From: Betaproteobacteria bacterium
Lineage (GTDB): Bacteria; Pseudomonadota; Gammaproteobacteria; Burkholderiales; Burkholderiaceae_C
Direction of reading: 5' to 3'
Length of the DNA stretch: 39,427 nucleotides
Assembly (NCBI GenBank): GCA_947448675.1
Contig: CANFOR010000003.1
Coordinates: forward strand, 1-39,427
Shown here: piece after piece, positions 9,238 to 17,815 of the stretch
How the letters are laid out: each line of letters begins with the position of its first letter
Numbering within the stretch: position 1 is the first letter of the stretch
Program-made: the position numbers and the translations under genes
The notes under the pieces: model-generated
Databases searched by the model: none
The model's input: only the letters and a program-made list of their open reading frames with translations
What the model was told of the DNA's origin: nothing

Positions 9238-9762
9238 TTATTCAACGCGGTGCTCGGCAGCGTGTTCGGCTTCCAAGGCCTCGGGCTTGGCGATCAAACG
9301 CCAGGTACGGATGGCGATCAAAATCACGGCACACACATCGCCCGCCCAGGCCACGGCGTAAAACGGCCAGGTGGGGATGTTGAGGTCATAGGTTTGCACG
9401 TTGTCGGTGAAGGTGCCACGCACTTTGTCAAACAGCATGGCGGTTTGCACCGTGACCACAAAGAGCAGAACCACGGTGGCAAACACGTCGATCACGCGTC
9501 GCCAGTTTTTGTTGGCGGCCTGCCAGACCAAGTCGACCGTGATGTGGCCACCCCGGTAGCTGGTGGCAGCAATGCCCCAAAAGATCAAAATGCCCAGGAG
9601 CATGCGGCCAAAGTCGTAGGCGTCAGGGATCGAGGTGCTGAAGAACTTGCGCAGCACCACGGCCACAAAAATGTTCAGCGCCACGATGCCCACAAACATA
9701 GCCGCCAGCCACTCGATCGCATTGATCAAGCGGTCGGCCAGGTTTTTATCCTGGCGCTGCAT
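9238..9762 (-). CDS. dctQ: TRAP transporter small permease (DctQ)
   Basis: 174-aa, four predicted TM segments, located between dctM and dctP. Confidence 0.88.
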   Translation of the reverse strand: MQRQDKNLADRLINAIEWLAAMFVGIVALNIFVAVVLRKFFSTSIPDAYDFGRMLLGILIFWGIAATSYRGGHITVDLVWQAANKNWRRVIDVFATVVLLFVVTVQTAMLFDKVRGTFTDNVQTYDLNIPTWPFYAVAWAGDVCAVILIAIRTWRLIAKPEALEAEHAAEHRVE

Positions 9763-10809
9763 TTACAGCGCCGACTTGTACTTGGCCAAGCTGGCTTTGA
9801 AGGCATCGAGCACGGCTTTGGGGTCTTGCCCCGCCTTCTTCACGCCCTCGGCCCATTGCGTTTCGACCGGGCCCATAGCACCGCGCCAAGCGGCGAGTTG
9901 GTCGGGCGTGAGCTGGTAGACCTCGCGGTTGGGGTCGGCCTTGAGCTTGGTGCGGCCTGCGATCTCAAAGTCGGCCCAGGCGCTGCCTACTTTCTCGGCC
10001 CACTCGCTGGTGCAATGGCTGTCAACAGCCTTCTTCTGGCTGGCGGACAGGGCGTTGTATTTGTCGGTGTTCATGGCCCATACAAAAGGGGTGACGTAGA
10101 GCGCCGTGTCCATGTGGTACTTGACCACTTTGTCAATGCCAAACAAGGTCAACGAACCCCAGGGGAAGGTGATGGCGTCGGCCACGCCGCGCTCCAGCAC
10201 GTCACGCGCTTCGGGCGCAGACGACTGCACATTGGTGCCGCCCAGCGAGGTAACCATTTGACCAATGGTCGCGGTGGCGGGGCGGATCTTCATGCCCTTG
10301 AGGTCACTGGGCAGACTGATTTTTTTGCGTGAGTGAAAGGTGCCAGGGTCGTGGGCAAAGGCGAAGCAGAAATGCACGTCTTTCATTTCTTTAGCGGCAT
10401 AGGCGCGATACCACGCGTCGATTGCACCAGAACCGGCCTTGGCGTTGTTCACCATAAAGGGCAGGGACGCGGTAGCAAACACCGGGAAGCGACCCGGCTG
10501 GTAGCCGGGGTTGATGTAGGCAAAGTCGGCAATCCCGTCGCGCGCCATGTCGTAGTGGTCAAAGGCTTTGCCCAGTTGCTCCGAGGGGAACAAGATGGTG
10601 TTGAGCGAGCCACCTGAGGCCGCCTTGAGGCTGTCGGCCCAGGCTTGCAGGGCAGGGTTGAGCGCGTGCTGCGCAGGCACCCAGCTAGAGAGCTTGAGGG
10701 TGACGGCTTTGTCTTGCGCGCTGGCGCTGCCAGAGGCCAAAGCGGCCACTGCTGCTAGGGCTAATGCAGCGGCTTTGAAAGAAGATGGAAAAGCAAAAAT
10801 GCGGGCCAT
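9763..10809 (-). CDS. dctP: TRAP transporter substrate-binding protein (DctP)
   Basis: Signal peptide, LKLSSWVPAQHALNPALQAWADSLKAAS..., DLKGMKIRPATATIGQMVTSLGGTNV; adjacent to dctQM. Confidence 0.92.
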   Translation of the reverse strand: MARIFAFPSSFKAAALALAAVAALASGSASAQDKAVTLKLSSWVPAQHALNPALQAWADSLKAASGGSLNTILFPSEQLGKAFDHYDMARDGIADFAYINPGYQPGRFPVFATASLPFMVNNAKAGSGAIDAWYRAYAAKEMKDVHFCFAFAHDPGTFHSRKKISLPSDLKGMKIRPATATIGQMVTSLGGTNVQSSAPEARDVLERGVADAITFPWGSLTLFGIDKVVKYHMDTALYVTPFVWAMNTDKYNALSASQKKAVDSHCTSEWAEKVGSAWADFEIAGRTKLKADPNREVYQLTPDQLAAWRGAMGPVETQWAEGVKKAGQDPKAVLDAFKASLAKYKSAL

Positions 10810-10885
10810 GGTGTCTCCAAGTGGGAAAGGGTGAATGTTCTACAGCAACAGCTTATGTTTTATAACAAGTCCTGCGCTTTGGGTA

Positions 10886-12538
10886 TCAGGCTTTCCCCAG
10901 GGTCTGGCTTTTGCTGGCATTGCGCACAAAGCGCATCGGCACGGCCTTGACTTCGCGCGCGGGTACGCCGTGCGCCAACAGAGTGTTGTCGAAAGCTTTG
11001 CCTGCGTCGTCGGCCAAGGCGGCTTGGCGTGCGGCTGCGATGGCTTTTGCAGCCACAGCGGCATCGCTGCCATGCGCCAAATGCTGCAGCACGTGCAGCA
11101 GGCTGTCTTTGCCGCGCTCATTGGTGCTGCCATAGCCTTTGATGAGGCGGCCACACAGGGCCAGCTCGTGGCCGAGTTGCCAGTGGCGCTGCGTGCCATG
11201 CACCACGCCGAGCAGCCATTGTTCGATCATGGCTTGCTCGGTAGCGTAGCGCTGGCCGCGCATGCGCAGCCACTTCAAGCTGGCCAATATGCGCAGCGCC
11301 AACATGCCCAACACGGAATGCGTGCCCACTTTGAGGGGCAGGGCCCAAGGCAGCTTGCCGCGCAGCACGCGGGCCCGGTCCCAGGCGGTGATACGGGTCG
11401 CCAGAGCGGCGGGCAGCAAGGCGGCAAACTCGGGCACGCCAGGCTTGAAGTGGTCATAGAGTTGGACGAGGTCGGCGTCTTGCGCTTTGACCTCGGCCTT
11501 GACCCGCTGCCAGCGGCTGGCGCGGCTTTTGAGATCGGCCACGCGCACGATGTCATCAAAGGCCATCCACAGCGCCAACCAACGTGCCATCTCTTGCGTG
11601 GTGGCAAAGCCGTGCGTGGCCGACGGGTCGGCAGCGCGTTCGGCAGCCAGCACTTGGGCCAGGCGGTCGACATAAAGTTGCGCGTAGGCTGCGTCTTGGT
11701 AGTCGCGCATGCGCGTGTGGCCCAGGGCCAGCATGGCGTGCACGGGCTGCGGAAATTGCGCCGCCAGTTCGGCGGGTAAATTGGTGGCTGCATTGACGCC
11801 CGAATCAGTAGCGAAATCAGCAGCAAAATTGGCCACTAAGCCTTGTGGGCTGTGCGTAGACTGCTCATTATTTTGTAGCACTTCGGCAACGTAGGCCGCT
11901 TGCACACGCGGCGCGCTCACGGCGGCGTAGGCCAAAGCCAAGCCGCGCAAACTCGCTGCCGCCGACTTGCCACCAGCGGCTACCACGGCCTCGTAGTCGG
12001 CACGGCTAAAAGGGAAGAGCCCGCTGCCCGCCACGGCCCCGAGCATCACTGCGCTGACCACGGTGCCCGCTTCTTTGGCCATGGTTGCCATGTCGAGCAC
12101 ATAGTGCTCGCGGCTGAAGGCGGCCACCGTGGCCAGTAGCGGCTCACTGGCCGCGCGCCCATCGCCCAACTGCATGCGCTCTTCGGTGGTGAGTGTGCGC
12201 GCCGATGAGGTGATGACGCAGGTGCGATCGGGCGTGGCCATGCCATTGCCAATTTGCCGCGTGGTTTCTAAAAGCTCCGACGAGACCATGGCGTCGAGCG
12301 CGCCGGGCACCGGGTTCAGGCTGAACACCGGGCGCTTGCCTGCCAGTTCGGCCAGCGTGAGCGGAAAGACTTCGATGTAGTAGGTGGTGGCCCCCGTGCG
12401 CTGCGCCACGCCAGGGATGGATGTGGCCTGGGCCGGGTAGCCTGCGTGGCGCGCGGTGTCGATGATCCATTCGGTGAGGACGCCGCCGCCTTCGCCGCCG
12501 AGGGCGCAGATTAAAAGGGATATGGGTTTTTTATTCAT
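10886..12538 (-). CDS. iorB: Indolepyruvate oxidoreductase beta-subunit-like protein (2-oxoacid:acceptor oxidoreductase gamma domain plus C-terminal extension)
   Basis: Start set at MNKKPISLLICALGGEGGGVLTEWIIDTARHAGYPAQATSIPGVAQRTGATTYYIEVFP, the PFOR gamma-type domain. Paired with iorA. Confidence 0.87.
   Translation of the reverse strand: MNKKPISLLICALGGEGGGVLTEWIIDTARHAGYPAQATSIPGVAQRTGATTYYIEVFPLTLAELAGKRPVFSLNPVPGALDAMVSSELLETTRQIGNGMATPDRTCVITSSARTLTTEERMQLGDGRAASEPLLATVAAFSREHYVLDMATMAKEAGTVVSAVMLGAVAGSGLFPFSRADYEAVVAAGGKSAAASLRGLALAYAAVSAPRVQAAYVAEVLQNNEQSTHSPQGLVANFAADFATDSGVNAATNLPAELAAQFPQPVHAMLALGHTRMRDYQDAAYAQLYVDRLAQVLAAERAADPSATHGFATTQEMARWLALWMAFDDIVRVADLKSRASRWQRVKAEVKAQDADLVQLYDHFKPGVPEFAALLPAALATRITAWDRARVLRGKLPWALPLKVGTHSVLGMLALRILASLKWLRMRGQRYATEQAMIEQWLLGVVHGTQRHWQLGHELALCGRLIKGYGSTNERGKDSLLHVLQHLAHGSDAAVAAKAIAAARQAALADDAGKAFDNTLLAHGVPAREVKAVPMRFVRNASKSQTLGKA
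11824..11879 (-). repeat. GCT-N11-AGC repeat copy R5 (inside iorB)
   Basis: Minus strand: gctacaaaataatgagc agtcta CGCAcagcccacaaggcttagtggccaattttg. Encodes LQNNEQSTHSPQGLVANF. Confidence 0.8.
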
Positions 12539-12640
12539 ATTGCTTTTGGTATGGATTGCTGGCGGGGCGAGACAGGGCGGGGGGTGTGAGCGGGGCAAGC
12601 CGCGGTTTGGCCTCGCCCAGAAAACAAGAAAAAAGCCATA

Positions 12641-14794
12641 TCAAGCCGACTGCAAAGCGCGAATAAAACCTTGGCGCAGGCCATGCAACAGCCGCTCATG
12701 CCAACGCGGGTTTTGAATCACCTCGGCCCGGTAAAACGAGGGGCAGAGCGTGGCGGCATGCGCGTTCTCGCCGCATAGACCGCAGCCCACGCAGCCGTCG
12801 ATCACGGTGGCCACTGGGTCTACCTTCAATGGGTCGGGGTTGTCTTTCAGCGTGAGGGTGGGGCAACCCGAGAGGCGGATGCAGGCGTGGTCACCATTGC
12901 AGACATCTTCGTCTACGCCATATTTGACGCGCACAACGCGCTCTTTTTTTTGTAGCAGGCTGGCGATCCAGGGTTTGATGCGGCGCTGGCGCTCGAGCTG
13001 GCATTCGCCCTCGGCGATGATGACTTTCAGGCCATTGAAGTCGCTGGTGAAGGCCTGCTTGATGGTCTCGCGCACCTTGGCTACTTCGTAGGTGGTGACG
13101 GTGCGCATCCATTGCACGCCCATGCCTTGCAGGGTGCGCTCGATCGACTGGTTGGCGTGCGCGCTGCTGGCGCCTTTGTCGGTGGCGGCGTCTTTGGAGC
13201 GCTGGCTGGGCGTAGACCAAATGTCTTGCGTGCCGGTGGCTGCGGTGTAGCCGTTTTTGAAGATCATCAGCACCGCGTCGTCGTTGTTGAAGAGCGCGCT
13301 TTGCACGCCGGTGAGCAGGCCGTTGTGCCAAAAACCGCCGTCACCCATGATGGACAGGGTGCGCCGTTGCATCATCGGCGAGACGCCTGCGCGGCTGGCC
13401 AGGCTCATGCCATAGCCCAAGATCGAGTGGCCAAAAGAGAAGGGCGCAAAGGTGCCAAAAGCGTGGCAGCCAATGTCGGCCGCAATGTGTACGGGGCCCA
13501 GGTCTTGCTGCGCCAGTTTGAGCGCTGAGAACACCGGGCGCTCGGGGCAGCCTATGCAAAAACCGGGCGGGCGAATCGGTAGCGGTTTGCCCAGGGTGGC
13601 GGCGACTGCAGTGCGGCGCTCGGCATTGCCCGCCAGCCAAGCCAGGCCATCGCCCACCGCCGCGCTGGGCAGGTGCTGGGCCAAGAACGCGCCCAAGCCC
13701 CGCGCCATGGCCTCGGCGGTGTATTCGCCAGTGGCACTCAGCATGTCTTTGCCGTGCAGTTTGGTTTGCACGTCTTGCCTGCGCAAAATGGTGGACACCT
13801 CTTGCTCGATGTATTCGGGCGAGCCCTCTTCCACCACCAGCACGGCGTGTTTGCCCAGTGCAAATTGCGCAATTTGGTCGGGCACCAACGGGCAGGTGAC
13901 GTTGAGTACCAAGAGCGCAATGGCACTCTCACCAAAGGCGTCGGCCAAGCCAAACTGCTGCAGCGCGCGAATGAGCGTGTTGTACACCCCGCCCTGCACA
14001 ATGATGCCCAGTTGCGTGTGCTCGCCGGGCATCAACTCGTTTAAATTGTTTTCAACAATGTAGCGTCGCGCAGCGGGGATGCGCTCTTCAACTTTGCGCT
14101 TCTCATGGCCAAAGGTCACCGGTGGATGCGCCAGCTTGTCGTAGTTAAAACTGGCGGGCTCGGCCATCAGCGCCTTGGTGGAAATGGCGGGCGCTACGTT
14201 GTCTTTGCAAACAAAGCTGCCACGCACATGGCAAGCGCGGATGCGCAGTTCCAAAATCGCGGGCATGTTGCAGGCCTCTGAGAGGCGAAAGGCATGCTCC
14301 ACCGTATTCACCATATGGCCCAGCTCGGGCCGGGGGTCGAGCAGGCACATGGTGGACTTGAGCGCAAAGGCGTGCGTGCGCTCTTGGATCACACTGGCAC
14401 CCTCGCCAAAGTCTTCGCCCACAACAATCAGCGCGCCGCCGAGTACGCCGGGGGACGAGAGGTTGGAGAGCGCATCGGCCGCCACATTGGTGCCGACGAT
14501 GCTCTTCCAGGTCACCGCGCCACGCAGCGGGTAGTGGATGCTGGCGCCCAACATGGCCGCAGCCGAGGCTTCGTTGGCGCATGCCTCTACGTGCACACCC
14601 AGCTCGTCCATATAGGCCTTGGCCTGCACCATCACGTCGAGCAGGTGCGAGACCGGCGCGCCCTGGTAGCCGCCCACATAGGCCACGCCCGACTGCAGCA
14701 AGGCTTTGGTAATCGCCAAGATGCCCTCACCGTGAAAGGCCTGCCCCGCGCCCAAGCGCAGGGACTCGATCTCTTGGCTGAATGAAACTTCCAC
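12641..14794 (-). CDS. iorA: Indolepyruvate ferredoxin oxidoreductase alpha subunit-like (TPP-binding, C-terminal Fe-S region)
   Basis: Contains FHGEGILAITKALLQSGVAYVGGYQGAPVSHLLDVM, CIGCPERPVFSALK, MGDGGFWHNGL and CVGCGLCGENAHAATLCPSF. GTG start preferred (GGAGACACGCCGTG); the ORF-track start at 14920 is upstream. Confidence 0.9.
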   Translation of the reverse strand: MEVSFSQEIESLRLGAGQAFHGEGILAITKALLQSGVAYVGGYQGAPVSHLLDVMVQAKAYMDELGVHVEACANEASAAAMLGASIHYPLRGAVTWKSIVGTNVAADALSNLSSPGVLGGALIVVGEDFGEGASVIQERTHAFALKSTMCLLDPRPELGHMVNTVEHAFRLSEACNMPAILELRIRACHVRGSFVCKDNVAPAISTKALMAEPASFNYDKLAHPPVTFGHEKRKVEERIPAARRYIVENNLNELMPGEHTQLGIIVQGGVYNTLIRALQQFGLADAFGESAIALLVLNVTCPLVPDQIAQFALGKHAVLVVEEGSPEYIEQEVSTILRRQDVQTKLHGKDMLSATGEYTAEAMARGLGAFLAQHLPSAAVGDGLAWLAGNAERRTAVAATLGKPLPIRPPGFCIGCPERPVFSALKLAQQDLGPVHIAADIGCHAFGTFAPFSFGHSILGYGMSLASRAGVSPMMQRRTLSIMGDGGFWHNGLLTGVQSALFNNDDAVLMIFKNGYTAATGTQDIWSTPSQRSKDAATDKGASSAHANQSIERTLQGMGVQWMRTVTTYEVAKVRETIKQAFTSDFNGLKVIIAEGECQLERQRRIKPWIASLLQKKERVVRVKYGVDEDVCNGDHACIRLSGCPTLTLKDNPDPLKVDPVATVIDGCVGCGLCGENAHAATLCPSFYRAEVIQNPRWHERLLHGLRQGFIRALQSA
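12928..12956 (-). repeat. GCT-N11-AGC repeat copy R6 (inside iorA), degenerate tail
   Basis: Minus strand core gctacaaaaaaaagagc (12940-12956). Encodes LQKKER. Confidence 0.55.
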
Positions 14795-14895
14795 GGCGTG
14801 TCTCCGGTATTTTTTTGAACTGCAGCGCATATTGTCGGCGATTCGCGCGGCGCAGGGCAGCACCATTGTCACCAGGCTGAGAGATACTATTGCCC

Positions 14896-15603
14896 ATGGA
14901 TTTTTCAACACCCGCATCACCCTTCACGCCCACGGGCACCAAGCCAGGCGCACGCCGCTTCGACCTGATCGCCTTCGACTGGGACGGCACCCTGTTTGAC
15001 TCTACGCAAATCATCGTGCGCTGCATCCAAGCGGCGGTGCAAGACGTGGGCGGGGCCATGCCCACGCGCGAGGCGGCGTCGTATGTGATCGGCCTGGGCC
15101 TGATGGAAGCCTTGGCCCACGCCGCGCCCGATGTGCCCCAAGAAAAATACCCCGAGCTGGGCGCGCGCTACCGATTTCACTACATGCAAAAGCAAGACGA
15201 GATTGCGCTGTTTGAGGGCACACTGGGCCTGCTGCACGCGCTCAAGGCGCGCGGCCATTTGCTGGCTGTGGCCACTGGCAAAAGCCGCCGCGGCCTCGAC
15301 CAAGCCCTGCACTCGGTCGAACTGCATGGCGTGTTTGACGCCTCGCGCACCGCTGACGAAACCCAGGGCAAACCACACCCGCTGATGCTGCACGAGCTGA
15401 TGGCCGAGCTGGGCACCAGCCCTGAGCGTACCCTGATGGTGGGCGACACCACGCACGACCTGCAAATGGCTTTGAACGCGCGCTGCCCCAGCGTCGGCGT
15501 GAGCTACGGCGCGCACGAGCCCCAGGCCTTTGCCGCCTTGGGCCCGCTGCATGTGGCGCACAACGTGGGCGATCTGGCCGACTGGTTGGCCCAGCATGGC
15601 TGA
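14896..15603 (+). CDS. HAD-IA family hydrolase (phosphoglycolate phosphatase-like)
   Basis: DLIAFDWDGTLFDSTQ (motif I), AVATGKSRRGLDQAL, LMVGDTTHDLQMALNA. Confidence 0.9.
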   Translation: MDFSTPASPFTPTGTKPGARRFDLIAFDWDGTLFDSTQIIVRCIQAAVQDVGGAMPTREAASYVIGLGLMEALAHAAPDVPQEKYPELGARYRFHYMQKQDEIALFEGTLGLLHALKARGHLLAVATGKSRRGLDQALHSVELHGVFDASRTADETQGKPHPLMLHELMAELGTSPERTLMVGDTTHDLQMALNARCPSVGVSYGAHEPQAFAALGPLHVAHNVGDLADWLAQHG

Positions 15604-16036
15604 GCACCCCTTGCACCCGTTGCACCCTCGGCAGGCGCTGCCCGCGACCATGCCAGCGGCCATGCCCGAAGCCAGCGCGCAAGCCATTGCCCTGTGCAAC
15701 AGCCAGCACCTGCTAGACGGCGGCGAAGCCGTGCCCTTCGATGTGCAGTACGCAGGCCAAACTTGCCGCGCCTTTGCCATCCGCTTTGAGGGCGTGGCCC
15801 ACGCCTACTTGAACCGCTGCGCCCATGTGGCCATGGAGATGGACTGGCAGCCCAACCGCTTTTTTGACGACACCGGCCAGTGGTTGCTCTGCGCTACCCA
15901 CGGCGCGGCCTACCAGCCCGCCACCGGGGCCTGCGCGGGCGGGCCCTGCACGGGCGGCTTGGTGAAAATTGCGCTCAGCGAGCAAGCGGGCGTGGTCTAC
16001 TGGCATGCCCAGCACCCGCTCCAGCCCCTGTTTTAA
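15596..16036 (+). CDS. Rieske (2Fe-2S) domain protein
   Basis: CAHVAMEMD...LLCATHGAAYQPATGACAGGPC matches the Rieske CxH...CxxH motif. Start overlaps the end of the HAD gene. Confidence 0.85.
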   Translation: MAEHPLHPLHPRQALPATMPAAMPEASAQAIALCNSQHLLDGGEAVPFDVQYAGQTCRAFAIRFEGVAHAYLNRCAHVAMEMDWQPNRFFDDTGQWLLCATHGAAYQPATGACAGGPCTGGLVKIALSEQAGVVYWHAQHPLQPLF

Positions 16037-16082
16037 AGCCCTGCACTGCGCACATGCCTTTGCAAACAGCTAAAGTGACGCT

Positions 16083-17153
16083 ATGAATGACAACACCCAC
16101 GATCACCCCGCGCAGCCCGATACCCTGCCTGCAGATTTAGAAGAAAAAACGCCGCAAAGCCGCATAGAAACTGCGCAGGCAGCTACTAAAAGTATAGCGC
16201 CTGAAGCGATCGCCACAGCGCCCCTGCAGCCCGGTTGGGAACGCGCCACGCTAGAAAAGTTGGCCTACGCCGCGCTCGAAGAGCAGCGCGCCAGCCGCCG
16301 CTTCAAGATGTTCACCCGCCTGAGCTGGCTGGTTTTGCTCTTGGTCGGCGGGTGGTTGCTGTTCCACCGTGGCAGCGCAGGCACCGACAAAAGCACCCCG
16401 CACACGGCGGTGGTCGAGATCAAAGGCGAAATCGCCTCGGGCGGCGACGCCAGTGCCGACAACATTGTCGGTGCCATGCGCGCCGCCTTTGAAGACGATG
16501 GCACGCAGGCCGTGGTTTTGCTCATCAACTCGCCCGGTGGCAGCCCTGTGCAGGCGGGCATCATGAACGACGAAATCAAACGCCTCAAGGCCAAGTACAA
16601 AAAGCCGATTTACGCCGTGGTCGAAGAGTCGTGCGCCTCGGCGGCTTACTACATTGCCGTAGGCGCAGACAAAATTTTTGTCGACAAAGCCAGCATCGTG
16701 GGCAGCATTGGCGTGCTGATGGACGGCTTTGGCTTTACCGGTCTGATGGACAAACTCGGCGTCGAGCGCCGCCTGCTCACCGCAGGGGAAAACAAAGGCT
16801 TTTTAGACCCGTACAGCCCGCAAACCGAGAAACAGCGCGCCTATGCCCAGGCCATGCTCAACCAAATTCACCAGCAGTTTATTGACACCGTCAAAGCTGG
16901 GCGCGGCGCGCGTTTGAAAGAAAGCCCGGAGATCTTCAGCGGCCTGTTTTGGAGCGGCCAACAAGCCGTCAGCATGGGCCTGGCCGACGGCCTGGGCAAC
17001 CTCGATTACGTGGCCCGCGAAGTGGTCAAAGCCGAAGACATCGTCGACTACACCGTGCGCGACAACGTGGCCGAAAAGCTCGCCAAACGCTTTGGCGCGG
17101 CTATGGGCGAGGGCATGATCAAGGCTCTGAAAGTAGCGCCAACGCTGCGTTGA
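16083..17153 (+). CDS. S49 family peptidase (SppA/SohB-like), membrane anchored
   Basis: INSPGGSPVQAGIMNDEIKRLK, VEESCASAAYYIAVGADKIFVDKASIVGSIGVLMDGFGFTGLMDKLGVERR. N-terminal TM segment after a disordered region. Confidence 0.92.
   Translation: MNDNTHDHPAQPDTLPADLEEKTPQSRIETAQAATKSIAPEAIATAPLQPGWERATLEKLAYAALEEQRASRRFKMFTRLSWLVLLLVGGWLLFHRGSAGTDKSTPHTAVVEIKGEIASGGDASADNIVGAMRAAFEDDGTQAVVLLINSPGGSPVQAGIMNDEIKRLKAKYKKPIYAVVEESCASAAYYIAVGADKIFVDKASIVGSIGVLMDGFGFTGLMDKLGVERRLLTAGENKGFLDPYSPQTEKQRAYAQAMLNQIHQQFIDTVKAGRGARLKESPEIFSGLFWSGQQAVSMGLADGLGNLDYVAREVVKAEDIVDYTVRDNVAEKLAKRFGAAMGEGMIKALKVAPTLR
16151..16198 (-). repeat. GCT-N11-AGC repeat copy R7 (inside S49 peptidase N-terminus)
   Basis: Minus strand: gctatacttttagtagc tgcctg CGCAGtttctatgcggctttgcggc. 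Confidence 0.75.
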
Positions 17154-17172
17154 GCGCTATTTTTTTAAGAGC
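17124..17172 (-). repeat. GCT-N11-AGC repeat copy R8 (between convergent genes)
   Basis: Minus strand: gctcttaaaaaaatagc gctcaa CGCAGcgttggcgctactttcagagc. Supplies the TAG stop of the minus-strand gene and covers the end of the peptidase gene. Confidence 0.7.
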
Positions 17173-17726
17173 AACTTGTGCGTCATTAGCACATGCCCTA
17201 GCACCGCCAAACTGACCAACACGATCGGCAATAGCGCATAGGGAAAGAATTGCACCCAGGTGTTGATGTGCGCGGCCTCGGTGCCAAAGGCGTGCAGCCT
17301 GGGCGAGGTCAGCAGGGCCAACGCGGCAATCACCACCAGGCAGGCAATGCCCAGCAGGTTCCAAGCCCAAAGCAGGGGTTTAGGCAAAGTCCCACGCAAG
17401 GCGCTGGCGATGGTGAGCAGCAAAGCGCCCAAACCGGTGAGCACGTCGTAGTTGTAGCCCAGCATGGAAAACTCCACCGGCATGATGCCCAACAGAGCGG
17501 CGCGCAGCATCAGCAGCTCCAGCGGCAGCCTGAAAATTTGCAAGCAGAGCAAGGTGGTGTAAGACAGTTCGCGCGCCAGCTTGCGCGACAGATCGCGCGG
17601 CGGCCACAGAGGCCCCAGTGGCCTGGCCTGCCAGAGCAGCCAAGCCCATGCGCTCAGCATCAGCACGGGAAGGAGCAGCATGCCGCTGTAGAGCAGGGCG
17701 TCGAACGCGGGTGCGGGTGTATTCAT
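17157..17726 (-). CDS. Hypothetical integral membrane protein
   Basis: Start set at MNTPAPAFDALLYSGMLLLPVLML; several hydrophobic segments. The stop codon TAG lies within repeat copy R8. Confidence 0.6.
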   Translation of the reverse strand: MNTPAPAFDALLYSGMLLLPVLMLSAWAWLLWQARPLGPLWPPRDLSRKLARELSYTTLLCLQIFRLPLELLMLRAALLGIMPVEFSMLGYNYDVLTGLGALLLTIASALRGTLPKPLLWAWNLLGIACLVVIAALALLTSPRLHAFGTEAAHINTWVQFFPYALLPIVLVSLAVLGHVLMTHKLLLKK

Positions 17727-17815
17727 GCTGAGACTTTCGCAGTGGCTGGCGTGGCTGGCGTGGCGGATGAGGGATGGGTTTGCCAATCAAGGTACAGGCT
17801 TTGCTAGCGGCACTG

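Noticed and set aside
9226-10332. 368-aa plus-strand ORF opposite dctQ/dctP
   Set aside because: Composition (Gly/His/Val-rich) typical of an antisense shadow; dctQ and dctP are clear on the other strand.
10835-11779. 314-aa plus-strand ORF opposite iorB
   Set aside because: Antisense shadow of iorB; no domain recognised.
14041-14075. Possible degenerate repeat core in iorA (minus strand gctacattgttgaaaac)
   Set aside because: Left arm only; no AGC right arm at the 17-nt spacing and no CGCA at +6.
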